Positions 21,300-34,324 are shown, numbered from the stretch's first letter. The stretch: DNA of 64,000 bases from Prostheceraeus crozeri (GCA_907163375.1 CAJQUW010008029.1:124001-188000), one strand, 5' to 3'. The notes: a model not told the origin generated them from the sequence alone. Numbers and translations: made by a program.

Positions 21300-21818
21300 C
21301 ATTACTCCTAAAGACGAAACGTCATCCCGATGTGTCAACTAAAAGAAACATCACTATTTGTTATGAACTTTCCATGATAATGACTTGCTAATCGCCAGTC
21401 GAAACTCCGGTTGTCAGTTGCGTTATATGACAAAATTTATGGTTTACTTCAATTAAATTCATCGGATGTTGTCACTTTCTCAGTAAACTGTCGCTATCTT
21501 GATTAAACAATCACTTATCATCTCTTCTATCATATTGAATATTGTGCTATAATTTGAACATGTTTCGTTTATTTCCCAAGTATCTGTGAAATACTTCAAA
21601 CAGGGCCAGTTCATCAAACATGTGAAGCGGCGCTAAACTCTCATTCGAGACGTCCTTGACATAGTAACTGTCGGAATAAGGAACTAATGAGAGTGAGATT
21701 TCAATGACAGCGATTGGGTTCTTATCATCCTAGTCTCACCCGACTTTCACATCGCTTGTATAGTATTTACATGAATTTCTTAATGCGTCACCTTCGTCAG
21801 TGGAACATCTTTGGCTTT
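21300..21818. other. no gene recognised
   Basis: Non-coding stretch between the SINE-like body and the piggyBac element. Nothing is recognised. Confidence 0.5.
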
Positions 21819-21822
21819 TTAA

Positions 21823-22905
21823 CCCTTTCAACCCGAGCGGCCGGTATACCGGCCATCCCGTAAACTCTCAAATACCCTAGCGGCCGGAATACCGGCCAGG
21901 GACATACTACATGAGTTTGATGTCTACAGTGACAACTTGGTAAGCATTATTTCGATGGCTATGGTCTGTCGAATGTTTCTGCATAAAGAGATGTCTATCT
22001 TACTCATCGCTACCATAGAATGCTGAGTTTGAAATAGGATAGTATACAACTAAATTGATTTTTTCTAAACTATGATTGACAACAGTGACTGTCATCACTT
22101 CTATCTCACACGGCCGTGTATAATGTCACGCAAAAGAAAACTATTTTTAGATAATGTTGTAGCTGCAGTGATGATATCATCAGATGAAGATGACAATACC
22201 AATGAATACAACTACCCGTAGGACTTTGAGTCGGAGAGCGACGATGAACTCACCAATGATACCCCTCCCACGACTGCAGGTAGTGAATCGACAACTTATA
22301 CAACATCTGATTTTGCTCCTGGACAAAATTGGGACAGGAACATCGACGACTTTTCGGATGCTGTGTTCACTCCAATTGAGACGCCTGGTCCCAGAAACAT
22401 TTACTTTTCATGCTTTTCTAGAGCAATTGTTTTTAGCAGCTTACAGGAGATAATGACAGATGTAAGAGCTCTTTCGGAAAACGCCGGTCTGACAGTGAAT
22501 TGGATGAAAAACGACTATGTCTTCGGTCGAGCCATGATGTTGTTAGACCTGCGAACGCCGGAACGAACAACCGCTGTGTTGCTTGCAGCAAGCAGCACTT
22601 AGTTGCTAAGAGAAAACATCCTGAAGCTCTATACAGTGAATTACCAAAACGAAAAAAACTGTCTATAAATGCACATTCTGTGATGTCTTTCTGTGCATCG
22701 GTGATGAGCAGAACAATCATTGGTGGGATTGCCATCATAAGGTAGAGTATTTGCACTAGTCATTGTTATTTACAGATGTAAACATCACTTGGGTTTTTAT
22801 TATTGCACATCCATGATTAAAATCAGTTGTTTTGATTTTTACATTAAGTGTTCAGGATGTCAGGGTGGGCAGACTATCTCATCGAGGGCGTCAGTGTTGA
22901 AAGGG
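21823..22905 (+). mobile_element. piggyBac-family element, internally deleted
   Basis: TTAA target duplications flank the element at 21819-21822 and 22906-22909. Its termini are CCCTTTCAACCC on the left and CCCTTTCAACAC on the right, read inward. Two palindromic GGCCGGTATACCGGCC-type units lie just inside the left end (about 21839-21856 and 21881-21898). Remains of a piggyBac transposase lie between the ends. At 1083 bp it is less than half the length of an autonomous piggyBac. Confidence 0.87.
22122..22759 (+). pseudogene. piggyBac transposase remnant
   Basis: The N-terminus reads MSRKRKLFLDNVV followed by acidic, Ser-rich sequence. It includes a stop in phase and then DFESESDDE, typical of the variable piggyBac N-terminal region. 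The C-terminus, in another frame, keeps the cysteine-rich domain: NRCVACSKQH, then TVYKCTFCDVFLCIGDEQNN and WWDCHHKVEYLH. The central RNase H-like core with the catalytic Asp residues is absent, so this is a deletion derivative. A full protein would be near 580 residues. Confidence 0.87.
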
Positions 22906-22933
22906 TTAAAATAAATTGTTTTGGCTATTTGTC

Positions 22934-23106
22934 ACATTTTGAATTGAATTGGAAGGAGCAAATATTGAAAGATCTTGATTTTATTTTCGTTATTTATTAC
23001 AAAAACCTGAAGATAGTCAACGATGTTAGCAGAAATTAATTGTAAAAAATAACGAAAATAAAATGAAGATCTTTCAATATTTGCTCTTTCCAATTCAATT
23101 CAAAAT
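22934..23106. repeat. inverted repeat with ~66-bp arms
   Basis: Arms at 22934-23000 and 23042-23106 share CATTTTGAATTGAATTGG, CAAATATTGAAAGATC and TTATTTTCGTTATTT in opposite orientation. The spacer is about 41 bases. It begins 25 bases after the piggyBac TTAA. It could be a MITE or a palindromic remnant. Confidence 0.65.
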
Positions 23107-23275
23107 CTTTAACTGTATGCAGATTTGACATAATATACAAAATGAAAAACATCTTAGAGCTTTTCATGATCCATTGAAGTTTTACGTGCCATCATATTTA
23201 CCGGTCATGGATACTTTCAGTGAATCACGCAAGGATGAAATCGATACAATGGGACCGCATCGGAATGAAACTTAC

Positions 23276-23718
23276 CCGTTAGGGGAGGATGCTTTGGAAG
23301 AGTCGGACTTGTAGGCCGGATTCGGAGCACCATTTCTATGACTACTTTCTATCGAGAGACGAGTCGGTTTTGTTTTTGAATTGTCATACAGTCGGTAACG
23401 ATACCCGGATACTTCGTCCACATACTCAGCCTCTTCATCTTGGTCGCTGTCATCCCCAGGTGTAAGGAAAACCACTTCCAAATCGATTGGACCTTTCATG
23501 GAACACAGGATTTGCACAGCTTCCTGATGGCCGCGTTTGCTCATTGACACACCGTTTGCGGAGACGATTGCATCACCAACATAGAGACCCCCAGACCGGT
23601 CGGCTGGTTGACCCGGATGAATCTCTGAGATCATTATTGGCAAACCATGTTCCTTGCCTCCAGTTATACAAATTCCCATAGCTTCATTCGGACCGTTATT
23701 CACGCGCACCTTTCGAAT
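23276..23718 (-). CDS. GOPC: GOPC exon 4: PDZ domain
   Basis: This exon encodes residues about 242-388 of the GOPC/PIST/CAL orthologue, a Golgi-associated adaptor. Its PDZ domain binds C-terminal peptides of membrane proteins during trafficking. The acceptor is TCTCCCACAG; the domain starts IRKVRV. The PDZ carboxylate-binding loop appears as MGICITGG (GLGF-type). [20 protein letters not shown] and GGLYVGDAI are nearly identical to vertebrate GOPC. The typical extension [17 protein letters not shown] follows the domain. The 3' donor GTAAGT gives a phase-2 junction just before an in-frame TAA, so a further exon is expected to the left. If unspliced, the protein would end at this TAA after NG. 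Confidence 0.94.
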
Positions 23719-23721
23719 CTG

Positions 23722-26700
23722 TGGGAGAGACGATGATAGTGAAAATGTCATCGGCGTAGTGAAGCTGTTCATTAATATGTACATCGATGAGAGGAGACCG
23801 AAACCTTAAACACAACACTTCCATCTACCAGTACCTCAAGAAAAAAGACTTACTGTCGTATCCACACAAACCGACGTTTTCTGCAAGCATAAAAGTCAAA
23901 CACTAGGTCCAGTGAGCCATTTCAAATTGACATGCAAGTACACTACTTATATAGGCAAAGGAGCTTCAAAGTTAATAAGAAAAAACAACAAATTGTTGAC
24001 AAGAATAATTTACTGACACAGAGCGAAACAACTTTTGGAAAATCGCCGGATTACATGTCACAAGGATTTGATAGCCAACACACTCATTTTTCTTGAAGAG
24101 GTATCGGCAGACAATACTTTTTCAATATCGCAAGACTGTCGTTTTGTACATGTACTTTTCAATTGATGTATAACTTTTCATAATTTTTCACATTCAGTAT
24201 TCATTTTTTCATTTTCAAATACTTCATGCCTACTTTCGTGATTGTACAAATGTGAAACCATTTTTATTTCTTTATTGATTGAAAAAAAATACATGCGAAT
24301 TATACATAAACTAATGATGCAAAATTGCCTGTCGACTATAACTTATTTACAAAATGACCTTAATATCCTGAAAGAAACAATAAAAGGCAAAATCAGTGAA
24401 ACAAAACTGAAAGAAATTAAGATTGGAGTCCAGAATCGCAAAGATCTTGGCCACCTACGTTGGCCCCCATGTGCAACAGCAAAGCACGGGCGTTGCTTTG
24501 AATGTGAAACTTAATATTTTAATTTATATTTAAACAATTTAAGGAAAATTATGAGTTACTTGTAAATTTTAATCTAACACGGTTGTCTGCCATGCCAAAA
24601 AATCAATTCTTATTAAATGTTGATATTCTGCTTGCAATTAGCTTATTAATTTCTCAAATAAAATATCTCATTCACAAGAAAATCGAGAAAATCATTTCTA
24701 CAGGAAAGATAAATTAAGCTTCTTCTCTTTAATCGATCAAATTAATTAGCTTACTAATGATATTTTGACATCTCAGCTGATCAGATGATTATCGGATATG
24801 TTTATAAAATACTAAAATCTAGAAAACAAAGTTCTACTTACTTGAATGTACATGAGCCTAGCTGGATCATACAATTGAGTCAAATAACCATCTTAATAAG
24901 GTAGGTTGCAAATGCTGTGATTTCAAGTGTTTCATTCCAAAACTAGTGAACAAATTTGGAATTATTACACCACATTTCACCGCAAAATATCCCTTGAGCA
25001 TGGTCTTACAAGTGGTAACTACTAACTAGATCCTAAACAACTCCCTATCACTGATAATCCCAAAAAAATTAATAGCAAGATCGAACTTGAAGATTACTCA
25101 GATTTTCTCACTTGTTTAATGCATCGTCCTTCCATTCTGAAAGTTGGTATCGTCAAATTTCTTTCGGAATTACCTAATCACAGCTCACATTGTAAAGCCT
25201 GCAACTTCTATATCGCATTAATCTTTCGTATCTGGTCAGGTCAATGTCTACAGTTAACTTATGAAATGATGTAGTCCAATACTGCCTGTCGCATTTCAAT
25301 TTTTATATGACGATGTTTTTGTGCCTGAATTTCATGCTTTTTGAACGCTATTGTGTCCTAAAAAGCAAATTCAGAATTCGTGATCAATCTGTATGACTAA
25401 AGCAAATGTACGTCTATATTGATCGAAATGAATTACAGGCAGAAATAATCATATTCGAAAAACACATATTCGATCATCAATCACGAAAAACCTCTCTGCG
25501 GCTAGCCGTTTTCCGAAATTTGTTTAGAATCACAGTCTAAAGTTCAATAATCTTCACAAGTCATGAGGAACTTATTCACACAATAGTCTGATGCTATGAT
25601 TCATTTTAACACAAGCGAAAATGTAAACTTGCATATGAGAAACAATTCATATTAAAAGTAAATTCATAAAATGATAAATCTAATCTTTTTCAGCTCTTTA
25701 GCTAACTAATTTTGTACGAGAGCAAATTTTTCTGTTATTAATTTCTGTTCACAAGAAAAAAATCAATGATCCCTTGAATCGCTAATACTTGAAACATGAA
25801 TCGATTGAACGTTTGGTTGTGATGCTAGACAATGTGTGATAACGGTCAATCGTGTGGCAGTGTGACATCATATTTTCCCAATACAAAGCCGCTTCTCTCC
25901 CTCCTGAAGTAGAGTCATTGCATTCATTTGATATACAACTGAAGATTGATTTGATTCTGAATTAGGATGATCACATTTCAAGTCACAATTTCCAGTGTCT
26001 TGCGCCTTTTATAAGAAAGACATTTTTACCCTCCAAAATTACTCTGAGCGACGGGTAGGGTAAACAGAGATCAAGATCAGCTATTAATCACAACCTTCAG
26101 TGCCAATTATGCATATCACGACAGCTTAATTTCAAACTAGTTATTATGGAGAATTGAAATCATCATTGTGTACTTTCACTCATATAGACAACATGATTAA
26201 CTGTCAAAGATGTTTACATAAACAAGAACGATGCGAGATACCGAAATGAGATACAATAGGCAACGTTGTCTAGAAATGTGTATTTATAGAGTCCATCAAT
26301 TAACTCATCATTCACATAATGGATAGTGGTTTGAACTGGTATCCATTAGGTCATTGTAATACATCTCCCACGCAGAGAATTAAAAATGTCATTGAATCAC
26401 GCTTGCTGCGATCGGCATTTGTGTGACATACAAAGCGATCGCTTTCCTCTTAGTTGCAGAGGAGATCCGGTAGACGGCAAAATGTTGAGGTTCAGAACCG
26501 ACTAGTAAATGCTTTGTATAACTGTTAGAAAATCAAACTGTTCAAACTGTTAGAAATTCAGTCACATTCTAAGTTGCCACCGACTTGCGTGGATGCCTGT
26601 TCAGTTTTCTGCCAAATCTATGAGATGGGATCCTACTTACTGAATCATCTTATTTTCATACAAAAGCACTTAACATTTCATCAAAATGATGAATAGAAAA

Positions 26701-27225
26701 ACAGATCTACAAAATAGTTGTATAATGTGCGCAAATTCCGATCAACATACGATAAAGTCAAGTTCATCCTTCATTGAACGTTTCTGTATTTCCTTGCTGT
26801 TTCAGGGGCTGCACACGTGAATTTTGATGTTTTCGATTCTCAAATTTCCCCTGGCACCGTTCAGTTAATGTTCAGCAACATAATCTTTGGCTGTGAGGCG
26901 AACAACACGATCATCACTCGGCTACAAAAGCAGACGATTCGGCTCCATCCTGAGATTCTCAACCAAAGAGATAAATATGACAATATTTACACAAAAGCTT
27001 TCGGGTTAACAACTAATAATGGTGCGCTGTTGTCATGTCCGTCATTATTATGTTATATATAATATACTTTTTCAAAATTATGAACTCATAATTTTCATTT
27101 TTTTCATGTGTTACTTTGACATTTCGATAAAGAATGTCTCTGTTGATATACGAGATGTATTACCTACAGAATACACTGATGGTGGAACTCCCACATAGTA
27201 GTTGAAGGAAAACACTGATATCATA
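23722..27225. other. GOPC intron 3, left part: no gene recognised
   Basis: AT-rich intronic DNA. A plus-strand frame at about 26815-27061 has coding-like composition after a good acceptor-like TTTCAG. I recognise no domain in it. Confidence 0.5.
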
Positions 27226-27227
27226 TT

Positions 27228-27424
27228 TTTTGATGGTTTAACGTCACTACTCTCCCCCTTACTAGGGAGTTGGACGGTGCTGACAAAGTCAGACCTATAT
27301 CTGGAGCGTTGTGATCTTTTAGTCCGGATGCCCTTGCTGCCGACTTACAATGACACTGCCGGGGCTCGACCTCTGGACCGAAAGATCGCTAAGTCAGGCA
27401 CTTAACCACTGTGCCACGGAGACC
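27228..27424 (-). mobile_element. tRNA-derived SINE
   Basis: The minus strand begins GTCTCCGTGGCACAGTGG. Its A box is GTGGCACAGTGGTTAAGTGC (about 27417-27398) and its B box GAGGTCGAGCCCC (about 27373-27361). A GC-richer body follows (GGCATCCGGACTAAAAGATC and onward) to an A-rich end near 27228. Promoter spacing and the composition shift against AT-rich surroundings support a SINE. Confidence 0.75.
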
Positions 27425-27474
27425 ATATCATATCCTTTTATGAAATTCTTTTACTGAATCTCTCACTGTCCTTA

Positions 27475-28440
27475 GGTGAGTTTCCGACCAATGGAAGACA
27501 GCAGAACTTACCTCCGCTTTGAAGGTTTCCGTGATCCCTCAAGTGTTCACGCTATCAACTTCTCCGTCCTCTCCAAATTATTTCAGCGGCTCATCGCTCT
27601 CATATGTCCAAGTTAAACCTTCGCCGGAAGTTCCAATCAGCGCATAATGCTAATCACTCCTCTGAGACAGCATATCAAGACAGACATTGACGACGACGGG
27701 TATATCTGCCTCCCGGCACAACTTGATATGTCATCTGCCTTCGATACTGTCATTCAATCTCTTGCAGCAACTGAACATCTCCCTTTCTTTAGTATGTTCG
27801 GTCATGCCCAGAGAAGGTGCGACTCTTCCTGTCCTCACCATCGAGAATTTTCGTCATAATTCATGGTCTACTTTACTTGTAGATGCTCATGGCGTTCCTC
27901 AAGGATCACTGTTAATTCCATCATTTTTCTTACTTTACACTGCCGAACTTTTTCACATGATTGATCGCCATGGCCTGCGACCAAACTACTATGAAGACGA
28001 CTTCAGCAACTACGGCTCCTACTCTTCCTCTGCCACTTCCCAGCTCTCGCGACAGATGGAACTCAGTCTTGAAGACATCCAGCAGTGGCTGTGCGCGAGC
28101 AAAATTAAATTTAGCGCCGCCAAGTCCAAATTCTGTGGTGCTCTTAAATCCGCAAGAAAGACACGCCTTTCAATCTCCATCAAAGTCGACTCTGCCTCAA
28201 TTGCTCCTTCTAGCTCTTTCCATTCGCTGTATAGGAGTGCATATTTACTCTCATTTGTTTATGAACTCGTTCATTTCTGGCAGAGTCTCGAGCTGTTCCA
28301 CTTCTCTTAAACAAATCCAGTCCATTCGCCAATCCCACACAGTGCCTATCATTCTATCACTCGTCTTGTCATTGGGACCACTATCATCGCAGAAACTGTC
28401 TTTATTGGACACCAGTCGAACAACAGGCAATCATTGTGCA
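27475..28440 (+). pseudogene. decayed LINE reverse transcriptase fragment
   Basis: The plus strand encodes DAHGVPQGSLLIPSFFLLYT, then a degenerate catalytic box YEDDF (YADD expected) around 27990. Next come SLEDIQQWLCASKIKFSAAKSKF and a frame-shifted continuation with IGVHIYSHL and SLKQIQSIRQSH. These match the order of LINE reverse transcriptase palm and thumb motifs. Upstream parts (about 27540-27720) keep scattered finger-region matches. The altered catalytic box and frame changes make it inactive. Confidence 0.75.
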
Positions 28441-28444
28441 ATAT

Positions 28445-29690
28445 ACCTACACACATATATCACATAATTATGTGAACTGATGATTAGCCTGCGAAATCAT
28501 ATTGGATTCCTACTGAAGAATACTGCGTTGTTGTTGAAGAATACCGGACCCATATTGAGGAATTAATAACTCGCGAAAATGAGTAAAATGCGGACTATAC
28601 TAAATTACTGCTACGCAAAAGCAATTTGATTTAGTAAACCAATGCCATCTAACAACATCTGAAGGAAACTTGCAGAACACAAGACACGCAGATCTGAGAT
28701 TATTTTAGAAGAGTCATCTTGAACGAAAAAGAAAATTGGCGAAGACTTTACATAGCTCTACTGAAAAAAGTGACTTGGAGACCGCCGTCACCATTTTCAT
28801 ATTAGATAAATAGTTTAAGATGAAGAATTTAGAGGATGCCATTCAAGAATACACGTCATTCTGTACAGCACTGAAGACTGGGATGCTTTTAGTTTTCTAC
28901 TTGAGGCTACAGACAACCGCCAAACTGAAAGCGATAATTCTTTGCGATAAATTTCAGCAATGATTCTTCTCCAACAAGTCTGATGTATTGTATTACATCT
29001 AGCATAATATCGCATAATATCTTGCAAAAATGCCGAATATTATTCCGATGAACGAAAAAAATCTTCTTGTTGCTGCAATGTTTTTGTCATAAGTACATTG
29101 ACAAACGGATACAGGTTGTAAAAGACGGCTAGATGCTCCGCAGCTGATGGTGCATCAACAATGATCAAATTAATCGACTTAGAATTGCTTTCTAAGGATA
29201 TTTAGGCAATTTGAAAGCTAATGAATTAACTAATTGAACAAAGCAACACAATTACTAACAGCAATGTCAATCATAAATTGCTCTAATTCAATCTTAGGGG
29301 TCATCTTTGTTGGTAATTAGACTTTGCGCATTTCATTCACGTGTTACTACTGAGTAAAAATTGTTTACTTGTCGAGTTGAAAGTATTCTTCTCGATAGTT
29401 CCATGAAATGCATCGAAAATGTACTTTTGAACTTTTCACTGATCGTGATCATATACATGTAATTCACTAACAAATTAACCCTGTAGTTACAGTTACGGAA
29501 AATTCCACGACGAACAACTTTGTTTCCCGTGGAACTGTCCAGAACTGAAAGGTTAATGCATTTATGTAATTTTTAAGTGCAGAAGAACCTAACATTTGTC
29601 GAGCCTGAATATAATTTTGGTCGAAGTAAACTGCTTCAGCGGAATCAATAAGCTCATTCTCACCATGACAAAATCAATCACCAAGGCCGG
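28445..29690. other. intronic, no gene recognised
   Basis: Non-coding DNA in GOPC intron 3. A hairpin TTCCACG/CGTGGAA lies near 29500-29545, without other structure. Confidence 0.5.
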
Positions 29691-29696
29691 GATCAA

Positions 29697-32600
29697 GGGC
29701 CGTATTAATAGAGATAGCACTAGTCAAGCACTACCCTAGCAGCAACTTCCGTATTAATACATATAGCATTTGCTATAGCATTTCCTAGGGGTAGCGCTAG
29801 GCAAGTTGCTACTAGGGGCAGTAGTAACTTGAGTTCCGTATTAATAGAGAAAGCCTAGCGTCAACTCCGGCGCCAGTTAATGCTAGATCAAATTTCATTG
29901 ACGTGTCCATTCAGCGCGCAGTTGCATTCACCACCTGCTCTCACGCCCGGCAATCGAGTCATAGAAATCTGGTAATTCGACGCACATTCCGAGTGAAAAT
30001 ATGTTGAAGCGCGCGCGTTCAGTGTTAACAATACAATTGTGAATGTCGGAGATCAAAGCAATTTCCTTCATTCCCGCCTGTTGACTCTTATCATTCAGAG
30101 AAGATAAAACATCGAAATGATAACTGTCTTGCTAATGAACGATTGTCAAATAGTTTAATATATGAAATGGGGCTCATTTTAATCGACATCATCTCCCGAT
30201 CTTCAATATGACATCAGAATGAACTAATTTTGCAAGTTATGAAAAAAAGAATACATTCTTCACAGTAAATGACGTCCTTAGCTTGCGGTGTTTAACGTCC
30301 TACACAATAGAGCGAAATGTAACGCGAGTATCAGCAGTGAACTATTTGCGGTTGAAAGGATGAATTTAAGAATTTTAGCCACTTGACATCTCCGCACGTG
30401 CATTGAACTCCCAATTGTGATTACTGTAATAGAGAACATGAATAAACTCAACGAAATTTTGAAACAATCCCTAGAATTTTGCTGGAACAGTAGCGAAAAT
30501 GCGGAGTATGAAATCTGCCAAGTAGACGCTCAACTTCGAAATAAAATTTGCACATGCGCGCACGTTCGGCTTTAACAATACAAGGCTGTTTGTTGGAGAT
30601 TAAAGTTCCGTCTTTCCTGCCCGGCTGTTGACACCACAGAATTAGACAGGTCGTCTCTTCTTCCGTTTGACTAGAAGGGAAGCATTGGAACATGCAACGT
30701 TATTGAAATGGCACAATCTGCTGAATAAATACCATAGCAATCGAACAATGAGCAGCCAATTCAACATTAAACACGCCAAATTGTGCGAAGTTTCAGTGAC
30801 TGTTATCAACCGGATCACACAGCAAAGAGACACAGACGATGTCAAGTTCTACAGAGAAGTTTGTGAACGTTTTTTCATGCGCCTGCTAACTTTTTTTAAA
30901 ATGATCGGAGGGCCCAACATTATCGAGAAAACTTTTGCGCAATGATCTGAATTCTTCGAATCTGAAGGAATTGTGGTGATCGGAGCATTTTGAAGGAATT
31001 CAGAGCAATCCGCAAGCGACGCACGACTATTTTTCCTATCTCTGTAAGGTATTAAAAACTTCTTTTTGCCCACTTATTAAGTTCCTGTATGTGCCATCTG
31101 TTTGAATCAGTTTGCACTTCTAGCAAAGTGATACGATTAAACAATCTAATTCTGTGATTGACACTTATCATTCAGAGAAGATAAAACATCAAATATTATG
31201 AAACCTTGCTTATGAATAATGGTTGAATAATTCGATGCATGAAATGGGGCTCATTCCAATCGGTATGTTCTTCTGATCTATGATGTAACATAATAATTAG
31301 CTAAATTTCAAAGTGTAAAAACAGTGTAGAATATATTTCTAATAATATGTTGCCAAGCAAGTGACACAACATATGACACCCCCTACCGCACACGATGGAG
31401 CAATGGCAATCCAACTCGATGTGTAGTCTCAGTCTCATTATTTTGGTAGGTATTAGAAAGTAATTCTTAACAATTATCATCTATGCGTAGTGGGATCGTC
31501 CCATGCCATGATCGCTCTAATTATGAATTTAAAGTATATGCTAAAATCTGAGAATGAAATATCAGAAAATATATTTTTCTTTGAAAAATCCGAAAATAAA
31601 TCCCTCGAATTGTCTGACTTATTACATTGTGAACAGGTCACTACATATAAATATAATTTGATGTATTATTGTAATTCCTATCTTGAACGTTTTTTATCAA
31701 ATCATTAGCAGTGTCAGATGTATTGATTTGGAGTTTTCTTCTTACTCTCTGAATTTCTTCTGTTATCTGAATTATTTCCGAATTATTTTCTAAAGCCTTT
31801 TGGAGAGAAAAATGTTTTTCAATTTATCGCCAATACATCTTGATTCTTATCAGGCTACTGAGACAAACAATTACAATTCAATTATTTATCAATTTTAAGC
31901 ACACTATTTCATCACAATTTCATTATCATACACATTTATCAACGATTGTGAATGTCAAGCAATTTGAAACGCGCTTGTAGGGATATTCAAAAATGCGCTT
32001 GAGATTCTAAAATAGCAAACCCACGATTCAGTAAATTTGAAAGCTATGAAAATCACGGAATTTTTGCACCGTTGTATTACTTCATGCGCAATCAATTAGT
32101 ACCAATGATAATCTATTTTGACGTCATTAAGTGAAATTTATAAATAGGAATATTGGTTATCTAAATGTTGAAAATAACTATCCATTTATCAGGACGTCTA
32201 GTGCAAAAGTGTAATGCACAAATAGACTGTATCGCTTAAATTCCATTTTAGCGCAAAATTTATTCAGTTATGGAATAACTTTTATAATTGCAGTTTATGA
32301 TTCGACATGTTTATTCAAATTAGAAAAATCACACACCATCTTGAAGCCAATGCGCTCAACATTACCATGCTGTAAACATCACATTAGATATCCTTCAATA
32401 TTGCTCTTAAATATTCAATCTAACATCATCCCTAGCAAGGTCGAGACCTTGCTAGGGAATTTGCCAGATTTTGGACATAGCGCTAGGGTAGTGCTAGGCT
32501 AGCACTAGGATAGTTTCTATCTTTATTAATACGACAGCCTAGCGCTAGGTCTCAGACATAGTGCTAACCTAGCGCTACCCTCTTGCTACCTTTATTAATA

Positions 32601-32704
32601 CGGAAGTTGCTGCTAGGCCAGCACTAGGGTAGTGCTACCCTTTTGCTACCTTTATTAATACGGAAGTTGCTGCTAGGCTAGTGCTATCTCTATTGATACG
32701 GCCC
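29697..32704. mobile_element. 3.0-kb non-autonomous DNA transposon, GGGCCGTATYAATAG ends
   Basis: The termini are inverted repeats: GGGCCGTATTAATAGAGATA on the left and, read inward, GGGCCGTATCAATAGAGATA on the right, extending through GCACTAG. Behind each end are several subterminal copies of TTCCGTATTAATA and CTAGCGCTA/CTAGCACTA motifs (to about 29890 and from about 32430). No transposase domain is recognised inside. GGGCC-type ends resemble the PIF/Harbinger-ISL2EU group, but I see no clean 2-3 bp target duplication, so the superfamily is open. Confidence 0.7.
30000..31275 (+). repeat. internal duplicated segments in the 3.0-kb element
   Basis: The segment at about 30078-30195 (ATCATTCAGAGAAGATAAAA to ATGAAATGGGGCTCATT) recurs diverged at about 31156-31270. 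Another segment at about 30005-30085 (from GCGCGCGTTC to CTGTTGAC) recurs at about 30553-30640. These suggest internal duplication during growth of the element. Confidence 0.6.
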
Positions 32705-32705
32705 C

Positions 32706-34308
32706 AGTTGGCTTTTCCCTCGATTAAGTGACAGTTAGCCGACCACTACTGTAGTTGGTCAGAAGTAAGTAGGTTGGTCAGATCGTTGCTGCCTCCACTT
32801 CTGCAGATCGCAGATCATTGTTGGATCTAGGTGCAGAACTCGGATGTCATTGGACACGACCTCTGACTATGTTTTCCTTGGTCTTGGTAATAACCTCTTG
32901 CTCTTCTGCCTGTAACATCAAGCTGAAATGATCTCTTTCTATCTAGTCATCTTCGTCTCTTCTCACATTGTAGCTTTCTTCCACGTGGAACATCTTCTTT
33001 CATAGGTCTTCATTCATATGTCCATCAATGAGACACCCATCACAATTTCTTTTAACCAATGCCTTTTCTGTTCTTTCCATCTTCATGGTCTGATAGCCTT
33101 CCGCGGCCCACGTCTCACTCACACACATCATCGCGCTAAGGACACATGCAGAATACACCTAAGCATTCCTTTTCAAGTTGAGAGCTTTTGATGTAATGAA
33201 AGTTGGACATCGGTAGAACCTCCGCCATACACAACCCAGTTTTTTTTGCTTTGTACATTATTTCGCTATAGAATGTCATCAATGCTTATTAAGAAATGAT
33301 GAGTTGAAGTTGTTAACCATTTTATGATTTTCCAGAGCCAGACCTGGAAAGAGTATTCGTTTCATTAGTTTTGTGAATTCTTTTCAAAAGTCACAATTAA
33401 TTCGTTTTACAATGATTAACCGCTTCTGGGGTTGAGGTCCCTGAAAAGTTGATCTAGCGTCCAACGGGCTACTTAAGGTTGCCGATCCCTGCATTAATAT
33501 CGGTGACCTTTCCACCAAAAGTAAGCCCCTGGGCGTTGAGTCTAATAGCTGCCATCTAATAAAAAGTCGCATTGAAAACTCAGGCAATTCTTCACAATGC
33601 TCGTTTTTTATAATCAGCATTATACACTTGCATTAATTCACTGTTATTAAATACGGAGAAAAGTTATCTGGGAAAAGCTTTCCGTTGAAGAATCGATTGA
33701 GTCGGATCAGTGAATAAAATACAGGATAAATGAGAGACATAGCAGGGAATAGGATGGCGACTTCGAGAATGACCAATGGAGTTGCCGTGGGGGTGACGCA
33801 ATGACAAATATACTAAGGAATTGATGTTCCAGCTGAAGATCATGAGAGAAATGCTGACAAATTGAAGAAAATGATTGGAATGAGATGATGTGAATGAAAT
33901 TAAATTAAAACACGACACAGTTAAAAAATTCGAAAATCCAGGAAACGGAAGATAGCAAAGTTAAACAACTAGACTAGTGGAAAATCGTGTAAATAATTAG
34001 GTTTCTTAAAGTAAAGAGCATATGAATATAAATTAATGCTAATAACATAGAGTTACTTACCCCAGTAGAGTAGGATACGAAATACATATGACGACTAGAA
34101 GACCCAACTTTTAAAGGGACGGGAAATAAATAATAACTTAGTGATTTTTTACAATTATTAAGTAAAATAAGAGCCCGACAGACCAATCATATCTAATGAA
34201 CGATACGGAAGGTCTCTCCAAACCTAAGGAAAAATAGCTAAAACAGAACCGTAAATAAATTTGGATACAAGAGAAGAAACTGAAACATTAGAGCATGTAT
34301 AATAACTG
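32706..34308. other. intronic, no gene recognised
   Basis: Non-coding DNA between two large repeat-terminated elements. Nothing is recognised. Confidence 0.5.
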
Positions 34309-34324
34309 TCCCGTATAGAAAAAA

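Noticed and set aside
26817-27062. 81-codon plus-strand frame after a good TTTCAG acceptor-like site
   Set aside because: Composition looks coding-like, but no domain is recognised, no partner exon is found, and it lies inside a GOPC intron on the opposite strand.
29500-29545. TTCCACG...CGTGGAA hairpin, considered as a ribozyme
   Set aside because: Lacks the hammerhead core order; a simple hairpin only.
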